A stretch of DNA of 64,000 nt from Kalaharituber pfeilii (GCA_015179045.1 WHUZ01000005.1:1612001-1676000), one strand, 5' to 3'. Counted from the stretch's first letter, positions 21,760 to 33,835 are shown. Numbers and translations: made by a program. Notes: a model not told the origin generated them from the letters alone.

Positions 21760-21900
21760 TTTGCCAATGCCTGCTGGTATGAAGCCTTGAGAGGAGATAG
21801 CTATGGACTTTGTTAGAGAACTACCTGAATCCAAGAGCTTTAATGCTGTTTTAGTTGTCACAGACCGGTTCACCAAAAAAGTAATACTATACACCCCTTA
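21760..21900 (+). pseudogene. Ty3/gypsy integrase fragment
   Basis: The translation EEIAMDFVRELPESKSFNAV followed by LVVTDRFTKKVILYTP is the start of a Ty3/gypsy integrase catalytic core, with the first Asp in MDFV and the second in VTDRF. A TGA precedes EEIAMDF where relatives have Trp (one G-to-A change). The rest of the integrase is absent. Confidence 0.8.
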
Positions 21901-22762
21901 GCCATAATACCTAGTACCTTCCAGCGCTCACTGGAGCCTAGCTCCTTATGCCTGTAACAAGTTTAAATAACATTGGTGTAGTGTTTTGAAAATGTTCGGT
22001 GATATCCTTCATGTTGAATTTCTCTGCAATCTCAGGAGTTAACTTTGAGGGTGGGGGGCATATCTTTGGTGAATTCAGTAGGGTTCTAATGTCCTTTTCG
22101 AGAATTAGGCAGAACTAATTGAATAGAATCTCAGTCATTTGAGTACCACAGTCCTGAAGTACATCAATATTTCCTTGCATCAATCACTTTCCTACATATG
22201 ACTTCTCCAGAATTTGTTCTGCGATATGTATACCTCCACCGGCAACTCGAGTCCTAGGAACCTAACTACCTTGCATTTGATCTTAGGAACCAGTGAATCT
22301 AATAGTACTTGAATAAATGATGTAAGAGTTGTTACAGAGGTGGTAAACGCAGAGAGTTACTATCCGCCAGGCCAAAAAGACACTTGACCAGCAATACTCG
22401 CTAGTCCTCATATAGCACATTTTGGGACTGCGACGCCGGCGTCCGGCTGTCGCATATCGCCTACGTCGCATATGCGCGCATCCATTGACCACCCGCCCTA
22501 TGGTTGCGGTGAATCTATAACATATAGAGAATAAGTAAACTTCACTATATAGCTAAAGCCATAGCAGTTTAGCAGTGGCAGTCTATGGCAGTTTAGCAGC
22601 TTTTAGTAGTTAGGTAGATTATAATGGTAGTAGACTATAGCTTTCCAGTGAACTATACTTATACCTTCCAATGGAGTATGGCTTTTTAGTAGACTATGAT
22701 AGCAGCAAACTATGGCAGCCCATACCTCTATAGAAGCAATAAAAATATAATCACCCCAAAAT
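21901..22762. other. No gene recognised
   Basis: Low-information AT-rich sequence with GCAGTTTAGCAG-type short repeats at 22560-22600 and a CpG-richer patch at 22430-22480. No coding or RNA feature can be supported. Confidence 0.3.
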
Positions 22763-23328
22763 AGTGTGCGCAAATGGGTGAGTTGGGGCGGGTTTTGCCC
22801 CCCTACGACCTGCCCGCAACCCGCCCCGCCCCATCGGCCTCTTTGGCCAACCCGCCCACGGGGCCTCGCGGGGCCCTGTATTGGTCCCAAGCCACATATA
22901 TCGGCCACATATAATGTAGTCACGGCGACTATATATGGCAAGCATATATGGCTGCTAATACTGCCATTGCGGCAAGCATATACAGCTGCTGACACTGCCG
23001 TCGTGGCGGGCATATATGGCTGTTGATACTGCTATTGCGGCAAGCATATCTGGCTGCTGAAACTGCCGTTGTGGTGGGCATATATGGCTGTTGCCATTGC
23101 GGCAAGCATATCTGGCTGCTGATACTGCCGTCGTGGCGGGCATATATGGCTGTTGATACTGCCATTGCGGCAAGCATATATGGCTGCTAATACTGCCATT
23201 GCGGCGAGCATATACAGCTGCTGACACTGCCATTGTGGCGGGCATATATGGCTGCTTATACTCATCACGGGTTTTTGCGGGTTTCGTAGGGCCCCGCGGG
23301 CGGGTTCTCCGACCCATTTGTGCACCCT
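22763..23328 (-). mobile_element. Complete 566-bp TIR element with 34-bp minisatellite
   Basis: The left end reads AGTGTGCGCAAATGGGT and the right end, reversed, AGGGTGCACAAATGGGT. ACCCCAAAAT lies on both sides (22753-22762 and 23329-23338), a 10-bp flanking duplication. Inside, GC-rich terminal blocks enclose about nine units of a 34-bp repeat (22920-23260, core CATATATGGCTGCT.ATACTGCC). Because 34 is not a multiple of three, the array gives open reading in all frames, and the apparent proteins are artefacts. It is the inverse-orientation relative of the element at 20445. Confidence 0.78.
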
Positions 23329-23338
23329 ACCCCAAAAT

Positions 23339-23975
23339 CTAGAAATGGACAGGTGAACTCTAATAGGGATATGTAATTAGTGAAAGAGCTATATGGGCTA
23401 TTTCTCTTTTATAGATCTTTAGAGACTTACTTGTTGCAAGCTCTTTTTCAGAGTCTAATATAATACCAGTAAACAAAAATTGATCTTATTGCTGCAGTAC
23501 AATTAGTTAGAAACAAAGTAGAGAGTAGATTAGACAGAGATAGAGTAGAATTAGAGATGAGTGGATTTAGAGTATCAAATTGGGTCTGGTGTTGATGAGT
23601 TTAGAGATATGTAAACATGCAGTTTTGGTTGTGTAGATTATAATACTAATAATATGTAACCGGAACAAGCTATCGGAATTTGCATAGCGCAACCGGGTCA
23701 AGATCTCTCAGATGCTCCTGGTGGAGTCCAACCATTTTCCTGAAACTCCACTTAGGCAGTGTCTGCTTATAAGACTATATGATATTAGAATTACAATCTA
23801 ATTTTACAAATATAAGATTGGTAGTTTTGGGATACTAGGTTGGCATAGAAACATAGCGGCATTCATGTACTTAGGTGGAATCTAGTCTCGCGGGCGGAAC
23901 TAACACATGCTGCGACATGGCCCTTGGCGGCGTAATATATTCCAGACCCTTTTCTGAGGCGAGTGCGTATATAAA
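23339..23975. other. No gene recognised
   Basis: AT-rich intergenic sequence without a supported coding or RNA feature, between two unrelated TIR elements. Confidence 0.3.
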
Positions 23976-25299
23976 TGTGCCGGGCCATTCGTAACAACGT
24001 TCCAGTGGCCACTGGCCCGGGCCACTCACCACTGGCCCGGACTACTCAACGGAACGCTGGTTCGTGATCACACACTAGTACAACGCATTGACCTTTTTGT
24101 TCTGCGCACAGAACTACAACAGAATGTTGGTATGTTGGTGGCTGTTAAAATACTAGAAGGTTCGGAATTGTAATTGTCTAAATCATTTGTTTATTTTTTT
24201 GTTTATTTAATCAAGTATTTAAACTTGATATTTTTCCATGCTGTCGGTATTTTGAATGTATTCTACATATATCGCATTCTGTTCCATACACTTCTCTAGT
24301 ATACAACGCCAAGCCTATCTTATTTACCTAAACTGGTAATTAGTTTTCAACCTCATTCCTTAACAATCTTTACCTATGGAGCCTTTTACACCCGAAATTC
24401 GCCATCAATTCGAGCTATATATTCAATCTCGGGATCATACAAATAGATATCGAATGGAACCTCAGAAGTTACGTGAAATTCGAATTTTCTGTCGTGATCC
24501 AGAACGGCTCATGTCTTCAGCAGCTGAGAATAATGTTAAAATTCTTGCCAAGGTAAGTATAACCTATAATGAGATATTTTAATAAGATATTAACAAATTA
24601 GAAATTTTTTTATTAATGAGGATGGCGTTCTAATGCGCAAAGCGGATCCTCCCCAAAACGAATACCATCGTGAGGCTATTATAGAAGATCGAGCATTTAA
24701 CATTATTCAAGATATTCATTGCAATCTTAAAGCTGTTTTTCCTGTCGCCGGAGGGGGTCATTCATCACGCTGTATTTTTTTTTGCCCTGTCGCCGGAGGA
24801 GTCCTTGATGAAGCTGATTTTTCCTGCCGCTGGAGGGGTCCTTGATAAAGCTGTTTTTTCCTGTCGCTGGGGGTCCTTGATGAAGCTGTTTATCCTGTCG
24901 CCGGAGGGGCCCTTGCTGCTGCTGTTTTTTTGTTTGTTTTTCACCGGAGACGGTCCTTGATGAAGCTGTTTTTTCCTGTCACTGGAGGGGTCCTTGATGA
25001 AGCTGTTTTTTCCTGTAGCCGGAGGGGTCCTTGCTGCTGCTGGTTTTTTTTTTTTCGCCGGAGACGGTCCTTGATGAAGCTGTTTTTCCTGTCGCTGGAG
25101 GGGTCCTTGGTAGAGCTGTTTTTTTCAAACAGTGGATGTGTGGACACGCGAGTGTGTGTGTGTGAGTTTGAGAGGGTGAATTGTAGGTAGAATGAGAAAA
25201 TTCAAATTCTGAGTGGCCCGGGCCAGTCACGAACCAGCGTTCCATTGAGTAGTCCGGGCTAGTGGCCACTGGAACGTTTGTTACGAATGGCCCGGCACA
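23976..25299 (+). mobile_element. 1.3-kb TIR element with integrase-like first exon and minisatellite (copy E1)
   Basis: Both ends carry TGTGCCGGGCCATTCGTAACA followed by matching GTTCCAGTGGCCACT and ACTACTCAA.GGAACGCTGGTTCGTGA blocks, giving TIRs of about 75-90 bp; the left one has a ~19-bp insertion. Inside are a short coding region (24376-24730) and a minisatellite of about 37-bp units with core TTTTTCCTGTCGCCGGAGGGGTCCTTGATGAAGC (about 24735-25125). The same structure in opposite orientation is at 51009-52114, so the minisatellite travels with the element. Confidence 0.8.
24376..24735 (+). pseudogene. N-terminal part of an integrase-like transposase
   Basis: Exon 1 (24376-24552) gives MEPFTPEIRHQFELYIQSRD through ENNVKILAK and ends at a GTAAGT donor. 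After an intron ending TTAG at 24601 comes INEDGVLMRKADPPQNEYHR and IIQDIHCNLK, which resembles the segment before the zinc-binding H-H-C-C of retroviral-type/Ginger-like integrases. The inverted copy has the exon 2 start in phase, whereas this one has an extra base. Coding sequence stops where the minisatellite begins, so the catalytic core has been lost. Confidence 0.6.
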
Positions 25300-26464
25300 T
25301 ATATACCATACGAGCTTACTAAGCAGAATAGGGTCTGGTTCGCGAGACTAGCCCAAATCTTATAGTGCTAGCACAACCATAAGCCATTTCGTAATGTTCT
25401 CTGTACTAAATTGAATATTATCATCATTACATATGGTATTCATACACTTTGCTATGCAATCCATAGACAAGTATTTGGCTGCTAATATATTTTTTTTTTT
25501 ATTTTTTTATTTCAATACTTGCGTGCTTTATGGCGGGGTTGGCTGCTAATAGCCGACAAGTCCACAGTTGCCGGCTACCTATAGGCAGCTAACCAGTTGC
25601 TGGTTACAGCCCACGGTTCGAGATCCTTCTCTCTACCTACATTGTACTCTGCTGAATTACTACAGTCTGTCACTACAGAACCACCTGCCCTCATGTAAGG
25701 AATACAGCGATAGCACATGAGCTATAGGATAATCCGAATTGTTCTTGGGTACATAGGCACACAATGCGAGAAGAATGTAGAGAGAGTGGCTATATCATTA
25801 CTATTTAGTTAACCAGTGCAGAACTTGTTACAGGAGAATGAACAGATATTATAGACGATGTGAATAAGTATTGAACGATCAGGTCCTGAATGATCAGGTA
25901 ATAACGACATGCATACATACTTATACATGTAGTATAATAATGAGAGAGAAGACCACTAAGATGCTACTCAACATATGCTAATATTAATCCATTAGGACAA
26001 TTCTTATGTTAGTACGCATCTAGTCACTTCATCCTGAGTCGTACTGAGGTCACTGCTGTATCGATTCATCATTCAGCTGCTGCTATCGTTGCCTATATTC
26101 GGCCATCAGCCTCATTCGGTAACCCGCTTCCACTTACTAGTTATTTAACCTCCGAATATAATAAGGTCATAGAGTACCTACTTGCCAAGGGGCTGGTATT
26201 GCACAGTCTCTGGTTCGGGGTACTGGAAATAAGTACTCAGTGATAGGACTCAAGTGGTATTGAGGCTTCTATTGGAGTAGTTGTGGTAACTACCATTTTC
26301 GGTACTATACTAATCTAGCACCTTGGTATGAGACTACTATCGTGGGGCCTCCACACCCACTTTTGAGAACCTCCTGACACTTCGAGATTTCATTCAGCAC
26401 TTCTTCTCAATAAACCTTCTTTACATAAACCTTTCTATGTGAAGACTTCATAGGAAGCGAGAAG

Positions 26465-26466
<2 letters not shown>
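25300..26466. other. No gene recognised
   Basis: AT-rich DNA with a T-rich tract near 25490-25511 and a CAACTGGTT-type short palindromic patch at about 25550-25610. Nothing codes for a recognisable protein. Confidence 0.3.
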
Positions 26467-26497
<31 letters not shown>

Positions 26498-26575
26498 CAA
26501 ATCACGGAACCCCGCTTGCAGTGCTAGGCTATGGCAGAGTCCCTGGGCAAGCCGTCGAAGCCCAGAGACAGGCTT
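26467..26575 (-). mobile_element. Severely truncated LINE 3' tail
   Basis: A 31-nt T run (26467-26497) is followed by CACGGAACCCCGCTTGCAG and GCAGAGTCCCTGGGCAAGCC, the LINE 3' UTR in minus orientation as at 13156 and 47118. No clear target duplication is visible. Confidence 0.7.
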
Positions 26576-26984
26576 AATAAAGAAAGTTCTACATACACCT
26601 CCTCATTTCCACCCCCCCCTCCGAGAAGTCGATTCCCTCCATATAGCTAATTTCTCGATACTTTCTTACAGCTTTAGCTAATCCCTTTCCCTTCAACCTG
26701 ATGTTTTTCACTACTAGAAAGATGAAGCAGTTGTTCTTCACATAGCTATCTCTCTATACTTTCTCATAGCCAACTTATTCTTTAGATCTAGGATTTTCAA
26801 GTCCCAACACAATGAAATAGTTTCACAGAGTTTGTTTCAAGAGCTAGTAGGTCTTCTTCCTCCCTTCTCTCTAATGGTATGTTAGCTTAACAGATCTTGA
26901 TTTCTGCCTGGAGATTCCAATCATTTTGAAATGTATCTTCATCAATGTTCTTAAGAATATACTACTAATAAAATTACAGACCTC

Positions 26985-27215
26985 TATTCTGAGCCTATTA
27001 CAACTCTCTGTTTTGAGCCTATTACAGGCCTACGTTCTGAGCCTATTGTAGCCCTCTATTCTAAACCTATTACAGCCTGCGTTCTGAGCCTATCCTCCTA
27101 CATTTTGAGCCTATTACAGCCCTCCATTCTGAGCCTATTACAGCCCTCTGTTCTAAGCCTATCCCCCTTTGTTCTGAGCCTATTGCAGCCCTCCGTTCTG
27201 AGCCTACTGTTTTAA
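26985..27215 (+). repeat. Minisatellite of TTCTGAGCCTATTACAGCCCTC units
   Basis: About ten imperfect units of roughly 21-25 bp, each with GAGCCTATTACAGCC or a variant (GAGCCTATTGTAGCC, AAGCCTATCCCCC). No coding frame runs through it. Confidence 0.75.
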
Positions 27216-28243
27216 ATAAGGTAGCCAATATCATTGAGCAAATTTGAGTAAGTTTTGGCTCCGCAATGATATTCTATATAATGGCTAATAATTATCTAAT
27301 TCTATATAACTTTTAGATCCTTTCTATCTCATGCTAGCAAAAAGACTTTGACACGTAAGTACATCATCACTGTAGTGAAAGATTCTAACTAACTAATTCT
27401 ACTGCATAGTATATATAAGAGTACAGTTCTCTGCTTTACACTAGAATCCATCGCCTCCTCATCAGCCCATTTATCTCTCTATCGCCTTCTCTCAACTGTC
27501 CATTAGTGCAACTATTCTTCTGCAACTTCTACAGTCATGTATGAATGAGAGGCTAGATTAACATCGTTCCAACAAAGTGCACCCTTTGCTTGCTTAAAAA
27601 GTTATACCTCATTATCTGTATGCAGTCTATATCTTAGTACATGAATACAATTAAATATCCAATACAACGTACCTACAATGCATGATTTGCAATATCCGAC
27701 ATATGCATTATATGTCTCTCCCAATATATGTATTGAACCTGAGCCGCATTCTTCCTAGTACATACTTTTCTACAAATGCATTCTTTGCTGTATGCACTCT
27801 TGCTCAAACGCATTCTTCTGTGTATGTACTGTTCTTTAGATATACTGTCATTTTGCTGTACTTGAAATTCCATGAAGTTCAGACTAACTATATTGTTGCT
27901 AATGAGTAATGTACTTAAAGCGAGAAGGACACCATATGTATATGAAAGTGGAGAATGTAAAATGAATGATACAACCTAAGGTACATCCAGAATAGATACC
28001 AAAGTTATGCATGTACATATTTTGACCATTACAGGATTCAAATGGAATTGTTGGGATTATAGAATCAGCCTATACTAATTCATGAAATACGTACTCACAA
28101 GATACATTATTCTTGTCAAGAAATTATTGTACCAATACGTGGATTAAATCGTGAAAGTCAATTAATACCCGGTTAGTGTAATAACCATAAGTTATCACAA
28201 CCAGATCAAAACTATAGCAATAACACCGCACTTTTTGGTACAG
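27216..28243. other. No gene recognised upstream of the NLR duplication
   Basis: A TATATAAGAG box at about 27412 is followed by pyrimidine-rich sequence (27450-27520), which could be an old LTR or promoter. The frames at 27673-27909 contain short CA-rich repeats and no domain. Confidence 0.3.
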
Positions 28244-28932
28244 TACTCATTGATCTTTCAGCAGGTTTCAACTCATAAAGTTCTCTACAATGAAAGCTCC
28301 ACGATGTCTGTATAGGCTCCTCAGCTATCGGTAGGAGGCTCTGCGGCATGGCGCGGACGCCAGGATGGTGCTGGGGCGCTGCGTGGGGCACGAGCACCTG
28401 AAGCTCAGACAATCATGACGGGTCAGGCCAAAGGCGACTATGCATATAGCATAGGCTCTCCACGTATGGTGCTTGTGGGTCGTTTCTCGTATAATACCCA
28501 GAGGCGCACTGGGTGCGGGTTTCTTACCCCACCGCACAGCCTCCACAGGTAGGGCTTGTTCATTTTTAATTATTCTGCAGAGCAGCTGGCCCAATCTAGT
28601 GCGCCATAGCCCTCCCCGCACAAAGCTTGTACAACCTTGGAGAGGAAATCTGCAAGCTCATGGGCAGTGGTTTAACGTTTCCCTCACATATTCCATCCAA
28701 GAGTTTGCTGTCGCGATATCCGTTTACAGCCTCCAAGCGTACGGTGAAAATCTCAAGTATCCAATTTCAAGTGGTAGTAGAAAGCTTCAGACTAGCCACC
28801 GACCTGCTTGAGCTCGCGATAAGAGCTGCTTTCAATTCTGACAGATCAGGTAACAAACTCTGATTTCTCCTCAACCATTGCGAGGCTGACCATCATGTGT
28901 AACTTTTTAGCTTGTTTAACCTCCTCTACAAC

Positions 28933-31900
28933 ATGGAATTAGCAGCCTCTGCTGCCGGACTGGCTGGACTTGCCGGACTGACGCTACAACTGGCCCAAGT
29001 CGCTCGAGATTGTGCCAACATTTATTCTGAAGTGAAAGAAGTTGGCTACACACATGGCTCCATATTGCACAACCTCCAGACAGAAGGGCTTCGGCTGAAG
29101 CGGTGGGAGCAAGCTTGGGGACTGGACACCGGCAACACCTCCAGCAAGCAACTCCAACTTCTTGATCCTAATGATGAGCGTTATAGATATGCAGCAGCTG
29201 GCCTAGCGAGGATTATTTATGTGTTTACCAAGATCATGGAGTTACAATCAAAATATCAAATCGAACCTAAAACAAACACCAGGAAAAGTATACGTGATAG
29301 CATTAGGATCAGCAATCCATTCTCTAGGTCTCGTTCCAAATCTCGGAATCCAGCAAATGCTAGTCAGGCTACAAGCCCTAGTCCTCAGCCTTCGATGCCT
29401 ACTCTGAGCCATAGTGACCTCTCTCTTTTGAAAAACCCAAAGACCCTCACCAGCATGCAATTGCTTCCAGGCCTACAAGAAGAGATTGCCTCTCTGAGTA
29501 ATGCTGCACAGAAAGTACAGCAGTCTCTGTCTATCTATCACAAGCTGCGTTGGGCTGGCATGGACAAGGCAAATTGTAATGAACTGGTAGGCCAGCTGAA
29601 GGAGTACATAGACGGCCTCTTCAATGTACTACCACCTGATCCCACTCCCATCCGTATGCCCAAGACACCGCTTAGTTTGTCTTTCAATATTCCATTCAAC
29701 ATTTCTAATGTTCGGCGGAATCCTGATTTTGTTGGAAGAGAATGCCTTCTTGAGCAGCTAGCAGATGAGATAGATGAAGGCAAGGCTGCAATGGATATTA
29801 CTGAAGTAGTGCTTTATGGTATGGGGGGTATGGGGAAGACACAGGTTACATTGGAGTATGTTTATCGCCATCACAAAGACTACTCCTCGGTGTTTTGGAT
29901 CAATGCATCTAGCGAGCAGACAACAAAAACTAGTTTTATTCAAATTATGGAGCAGTTGATTGAGTATCATGCCACACTCTTCGATGAGCCGGATTACAAA
30001 CATATTGGCAGTCTCCTTGGTATGGCAGGCAAGCTCGGCTCGGTGGGACTTTTTAGCACAGAAAAAACCAGAAGAAGAGCAACATGTTATTACAGCTGTG
30101 AAGAAATGGTTAACTGCCAAACAGAACAACAAATGGCTACTTGTGTTCGACAATCTGGATGACCTGGAATCTTTCGACATAAATGATTACATCCCATCAT
30201 GTGACTTTGGGACTATTATTATTACTAGCAGGAGACGTGGGAGTACACAGGGCCGAAGGGGCTTAGAGGTACATCAAATGCAGAATAATGAAGCGGAAAA
30301 GTTGCTTTTGACCAGTGCAAGATTAGATTTGGGAAGGCTCACTCCTGAGGGTAAGTGAATATTATCCTTAAACATAGCTCACTAATTAATTCAAGTATAG
30401 AGTGCAAATTTGAGGAAGCAGCAGCAGCAGCAATTGTTGAAAACCTTGGATACCTTCCCCTTGCTATAGCTCAAGCTGGAGCATATATCAACATTCAGCA
30501 ATGTTTATTCAGTTATTATCTCAGAGAGTATGAGATAAATGCCAATCGCCTTTTGAGCAGGAAATGGAAAGTAGGAAAGGATGATAGATCTGTCTTTGCT
30601 ACATGGGAGTTGTCATTTAATGCAATCAAGAACCAAAATCCGAAAGCTACAGAGCTGTTATCATTATGTGCGTTTCTTGACAATAATGACATATGCGAGG
30701 AGTTTTTGAGGCGAGGAATGAAATTAGCAATAAATGGTAGACAATCATTTTTTCCTACTTGACTAATATTATTACAAAATGTAAAATTTGTACTTATATA
30801 TCGCTATAGATACAAGCCTAGCAGACTCAATCCACCTGCTGATCTCATACTCGATCGCTAAGCGAACTGAGAAATATGATAGTTTCAATATCCACCCGCT
30901 AGTTCACCTTTGTATTCGATGGAAACTGGAGATGGAGCCTGAGGAATATCAAAAAAAAGCTATTGAAGCTTTTTTTATGGTCACATCTGGAATTGCTATC
31001 CCCAAAGGTAGAAATCGTGAGGTCAACGACTGGATCTTTGAGCGGCGAAACTTGCCACACCTTTTTGCTGTAGAAAGGCAAATGAAGTATTTACCATTGG
31101 AAGAGGAGGAGTCACTAGCAGCCTTGGATACCCTCTATGGGGTTTACAAAGACCACGGTCATTATGGAAAGGCAGAAGAAATATGTAAGACTGTATTGGC
31201 TGTGATAGAGAAGTCACTAGGCACAAACCATTTGATGGCCATGAACCACGTTTACAATATGGCACTAGTATATGCCAAGCAAGGGAAATATAGCCAGGCA
31301 CTGGAACTCTATCAGCGAGCATTGACAGGGTATGAAAAGGTACTGGGTGCTGACCATCTAAGCACCGTTGATACTGTCCACAACATTGCGGTGGTATATT
31401 GCAATCAAGGGAAATATAGCCAGGCACTGGAGCTATATCAGCGAGCATTAGCAGGACGTGAAAAGGCACTGGGTGCTGACCATCCAAGCACCCTTGATAC
31501 TGTCAACAACATGGCACTAGTATATAACAAGCAAGGGAAATATAGCCAGGCACTGGAGCTATATCAGCGAGCATTAGCAGGATGTGAAAAGGCACTGGGT
31601 ACTGACCATCCAAGCACCCTTGATACTGTCAACAATATAGCATTAATATATAACAATCAAGGGAAATATAGCCAGGCACTGGAGCTATATCAGCGAGCAT
31701 TAGCAGGAAATGAAAAGGCACTGGGCACTGATCATCCAAACACCCTTAATACTGTCAACAACATAGCATTGATATATTACAATCAAGGGAAATATAGCCA
31801 GGCACTGGAGCTATATCAGCGAGCATTAGCAGGAAAAGAAAATGCACTGGGTGCTGACCATCCAAGCACCCTTAATACTGTCAACAATATAGCATTGATA

Positions 31901-32422
31901 TATTACAATCAAGGGAAATATAGCCAGGCACTGGAGCTATATCAGCAAGCATTAGCAGGAAGTGAAAAGGCACTGGGCACCGACCATCCAAGCACCCTTA
32001 TTACTGTCAACAATATAGCATCGATATATTACAATCAAGGGGAATATATCCAGGCACTGGAGCTATATCAGCGAGCATTAGCAGGGTATGAAAAGGCACT
32101 GGGCACCGACCATCCAAGCACCCTTGATACTGTCAACAATATAGCTTTGATATATTACAATCAAGGGAAATATAGCCAGGCACTGGAGCTATATCAGCGA
32201 GCATTAGCAGGAAAAGAAAAGGCACTGGGTGCTGACCATCCAAGAACCCTTAGTACTGCCCACGACATGGCAACATTATATGAAGATCAAAGAGAATATA
32301 GCCAGGCACTGGAGCTATTTCAGCGGGCATTAGCAGGACGTGAAAAGGCTCTGGGTGCCGATCATCCATATACTGTTTTGAGTATGGAGGGTGTGGAGAG
32401 ATGTCAGGCTGCTCTGAAGTAA
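28933..32422 (+). pseudogene. NLR protein (HeLo-like / NB-ARC / 9 TPR), copy 1, one frameshift
   Basis: Exons 28933-30350, 30401-30736 and 30810-32422 are joined by GTAAGT..TAG and GTAGAC..TAG introns of 50 and 73 bp. The product would be about 1121 residues: a helical N-terminus with a Gly/Leu-rich first helix (AAGLAGLAGLTLQLAQVA), resembling HeLo-type inducer domains; a Ser/Pro-rich linker; NB-ARC with GMGGMGKT P-loop, WLLVFDNLDD Walker B and a GYLPLAIAQAGAYI box; then nine 42-residue TPRs with core GKYSQALELYQRALAG.EKALG (31283-32416). Six A at 30062-30067, against five in copy 2, shift the frame before Walker B. This is the only disabling difference, so it is a very young pseudogene or a homopolymer error. 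STAND NLRs of this type act in fungal non-self recognition and regulated cell death. Confidence 0.85.
31283..32416 (+). repeat. Nine 126-bp TPR-coding tandem repeats
   Basis: Nine units of exactly 126 bp (42 codons), most differing by only a few bases. Variation concentrates at the residue before EKALG (Y,R,C,N,K,S,Y,K,R in order), at LG[AT]DHP[SN]T and at TL[DNIS]TV. The homogeneity implies recent unequal exchange or conversion. Confidence 0.9.
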
Positions 32423-33835
32423 CGAAATAGAGTATCAGATAATCACTATGGATTAGGAAAGATTTTCTACGGGTTTTTGTTATAGTGCTATTATATATTT
32501 GTTTTTCAGATCGTTTATTCATTTATTCAAGTATTCATGCTTTCATTCTGCATAGTTGTTCCGCTTCTCATGATTCATGTATACGCGAATATCCCAGTAT
32601 GATTATTTACAATTCACTGGAGAGAGTACTCGCTCTGGTTTTTCTCACTTGCCAGATGGCCGAGGTTGGTGGGGGAAGGGAAAATCGCCGAGGGGGAGGG
32701 GGGTCATACGGTTTTTCGATCATAGAGGATGTAGTATCATTTTTTTTTTCACATTCAGGTGGACCTTTTCTTCATTTATACCTACAGAGCCTGGCTCGGT
32801 TATAGCTGTGCGTAATAGAGATGCGGGGAGCTAAATAGGTAGATGAGAAGTATACAGTAGCAAAGTAAGCGGCGCCGACTATATACAATCTGTACATGCA
32901 CACGTGGGTATTCAGTAATCCATATGTAGTGTATGCAGAAGAAGGGAACATGAATAGTCTGGCACATATAGGCTGAAGTACATAGTGCCTTGATATAAGG
33001 GGGTGCAAAGGCGCGCAAAGGGGCTCAAAAAGAATTGGAGGAACAAGACATGGGACGACGGCATATAGAATAGAAGTCCTGCTGTCATAAGGAGAGAGGA
33101 CAGTAGTAGACTCAAGGGGTGTAATATTGCTGTATATAGGGAAGATTAGCAGGTTCAGGGTAACGGCACTGGGCACAGTTTACTGGCATACATCCCCTCA
33201 CTCCTCTCTCTCCTCTCTCTCCCCATGCATTCATGCAATATAATAATTCCGTTCTTTCAATCCCTTTTCATCCCCCCCACACATCTACCCTACCATAGCC
33301 CTTGCGCAGTAACTGTTCACAAAACCTGAACGTAATGCTCGAAACAAAGAAAGGCTTTTCTGGATACCACAACACTCGGCTCGGCGGTATCTTGAGAGTC
33401 GTATGTCGGTAATGTTATCTAGTTGCATGTTTCCGGCTTGTATCATAACTCAATGTTGTTGGATATTGCATATTGAGCTTGTTTGCTTTGGGAAACGAGG
33501 GTACGCAATACGATGTGAAATTTTATATTAAAAGAAAAAAAATTCAAAACGATAGGCCTTGGGTTCAGGTACAACGGTTCTATAGAACAGTCAGTATTGC
33601 TACCCCCTCCTCCAACAGCATCCATATTCCAGCTGCTCGGGCCCCGGAATGCCAGGACATTAACAGGTCTTTTGAAGATTTTAACGCAGGCTATGTAAAG
33701 TCCGGTCACTAGGCCGCATAGGGTTTTTTTTTAGCAAGGTCTGTACGTGGATTTCTTTGCCCCGTCCTAGATGAAAGGCCTCAATGCATAAGGTGCGAAA
33801 GGGAGCCGGAAACTAGGGTACTGTACTTAATAATG

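Larger units (their letters stand above)
28244..33835 (+). repeat. Segmental duplication unit 1 (upstream NLR unit)
   Basis: From TACTCATTGATCTTTCAGCAG to ACTGTACTTAATAATG this unit is near-identical to 37510-42775, in the same orientation. It includes about 690 bp before the NLR gene, the gene, and about 1.4 kb after it. The main length differences are three 126-bp TPR units more here and a G-rich expansion in the other copy. Flanking sequence differs sharply at both ends. Confidence 0.92.

Noticed and set aside
20590..23260. Possible CRISPR-like array (regular repeats with short spacers)
   Set aside because: The units are contiguous degenerate tandem repeats without unique spacers, inside a eukaryotic TIR element.
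22603..23325. Several overlapping ORFs encoding repeats such as MAVSAAIYACRNGSISSHIC
   Set aside because: They are readings of the 34-bp minisatellite in all frames of one strand; a unit length not divisible by three makes every frame open. No conserved protein is implied.
24925..25270. ORFs in the E1 element encoding SSRTPPVTGKNSFIKD-like repeats
   Set aside because: Antisense translation of the transposon minisatellite; frames differ between E1 and E2.
28473..28863. Upstream exon of the NLR gene (LGEEICKLMGSGLTFPS...)
   Set aside because: The frame differs between the two duplicate units by a 1-nt indel and is not conserved as protein, so it is more likely 5' flanking DNA.
29248..29783. 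Minus-strand ORFs within the NLR genes
   Set aside because: They mirror the coding frame of the NLR exons, are duplicated with it, and carry no domain.
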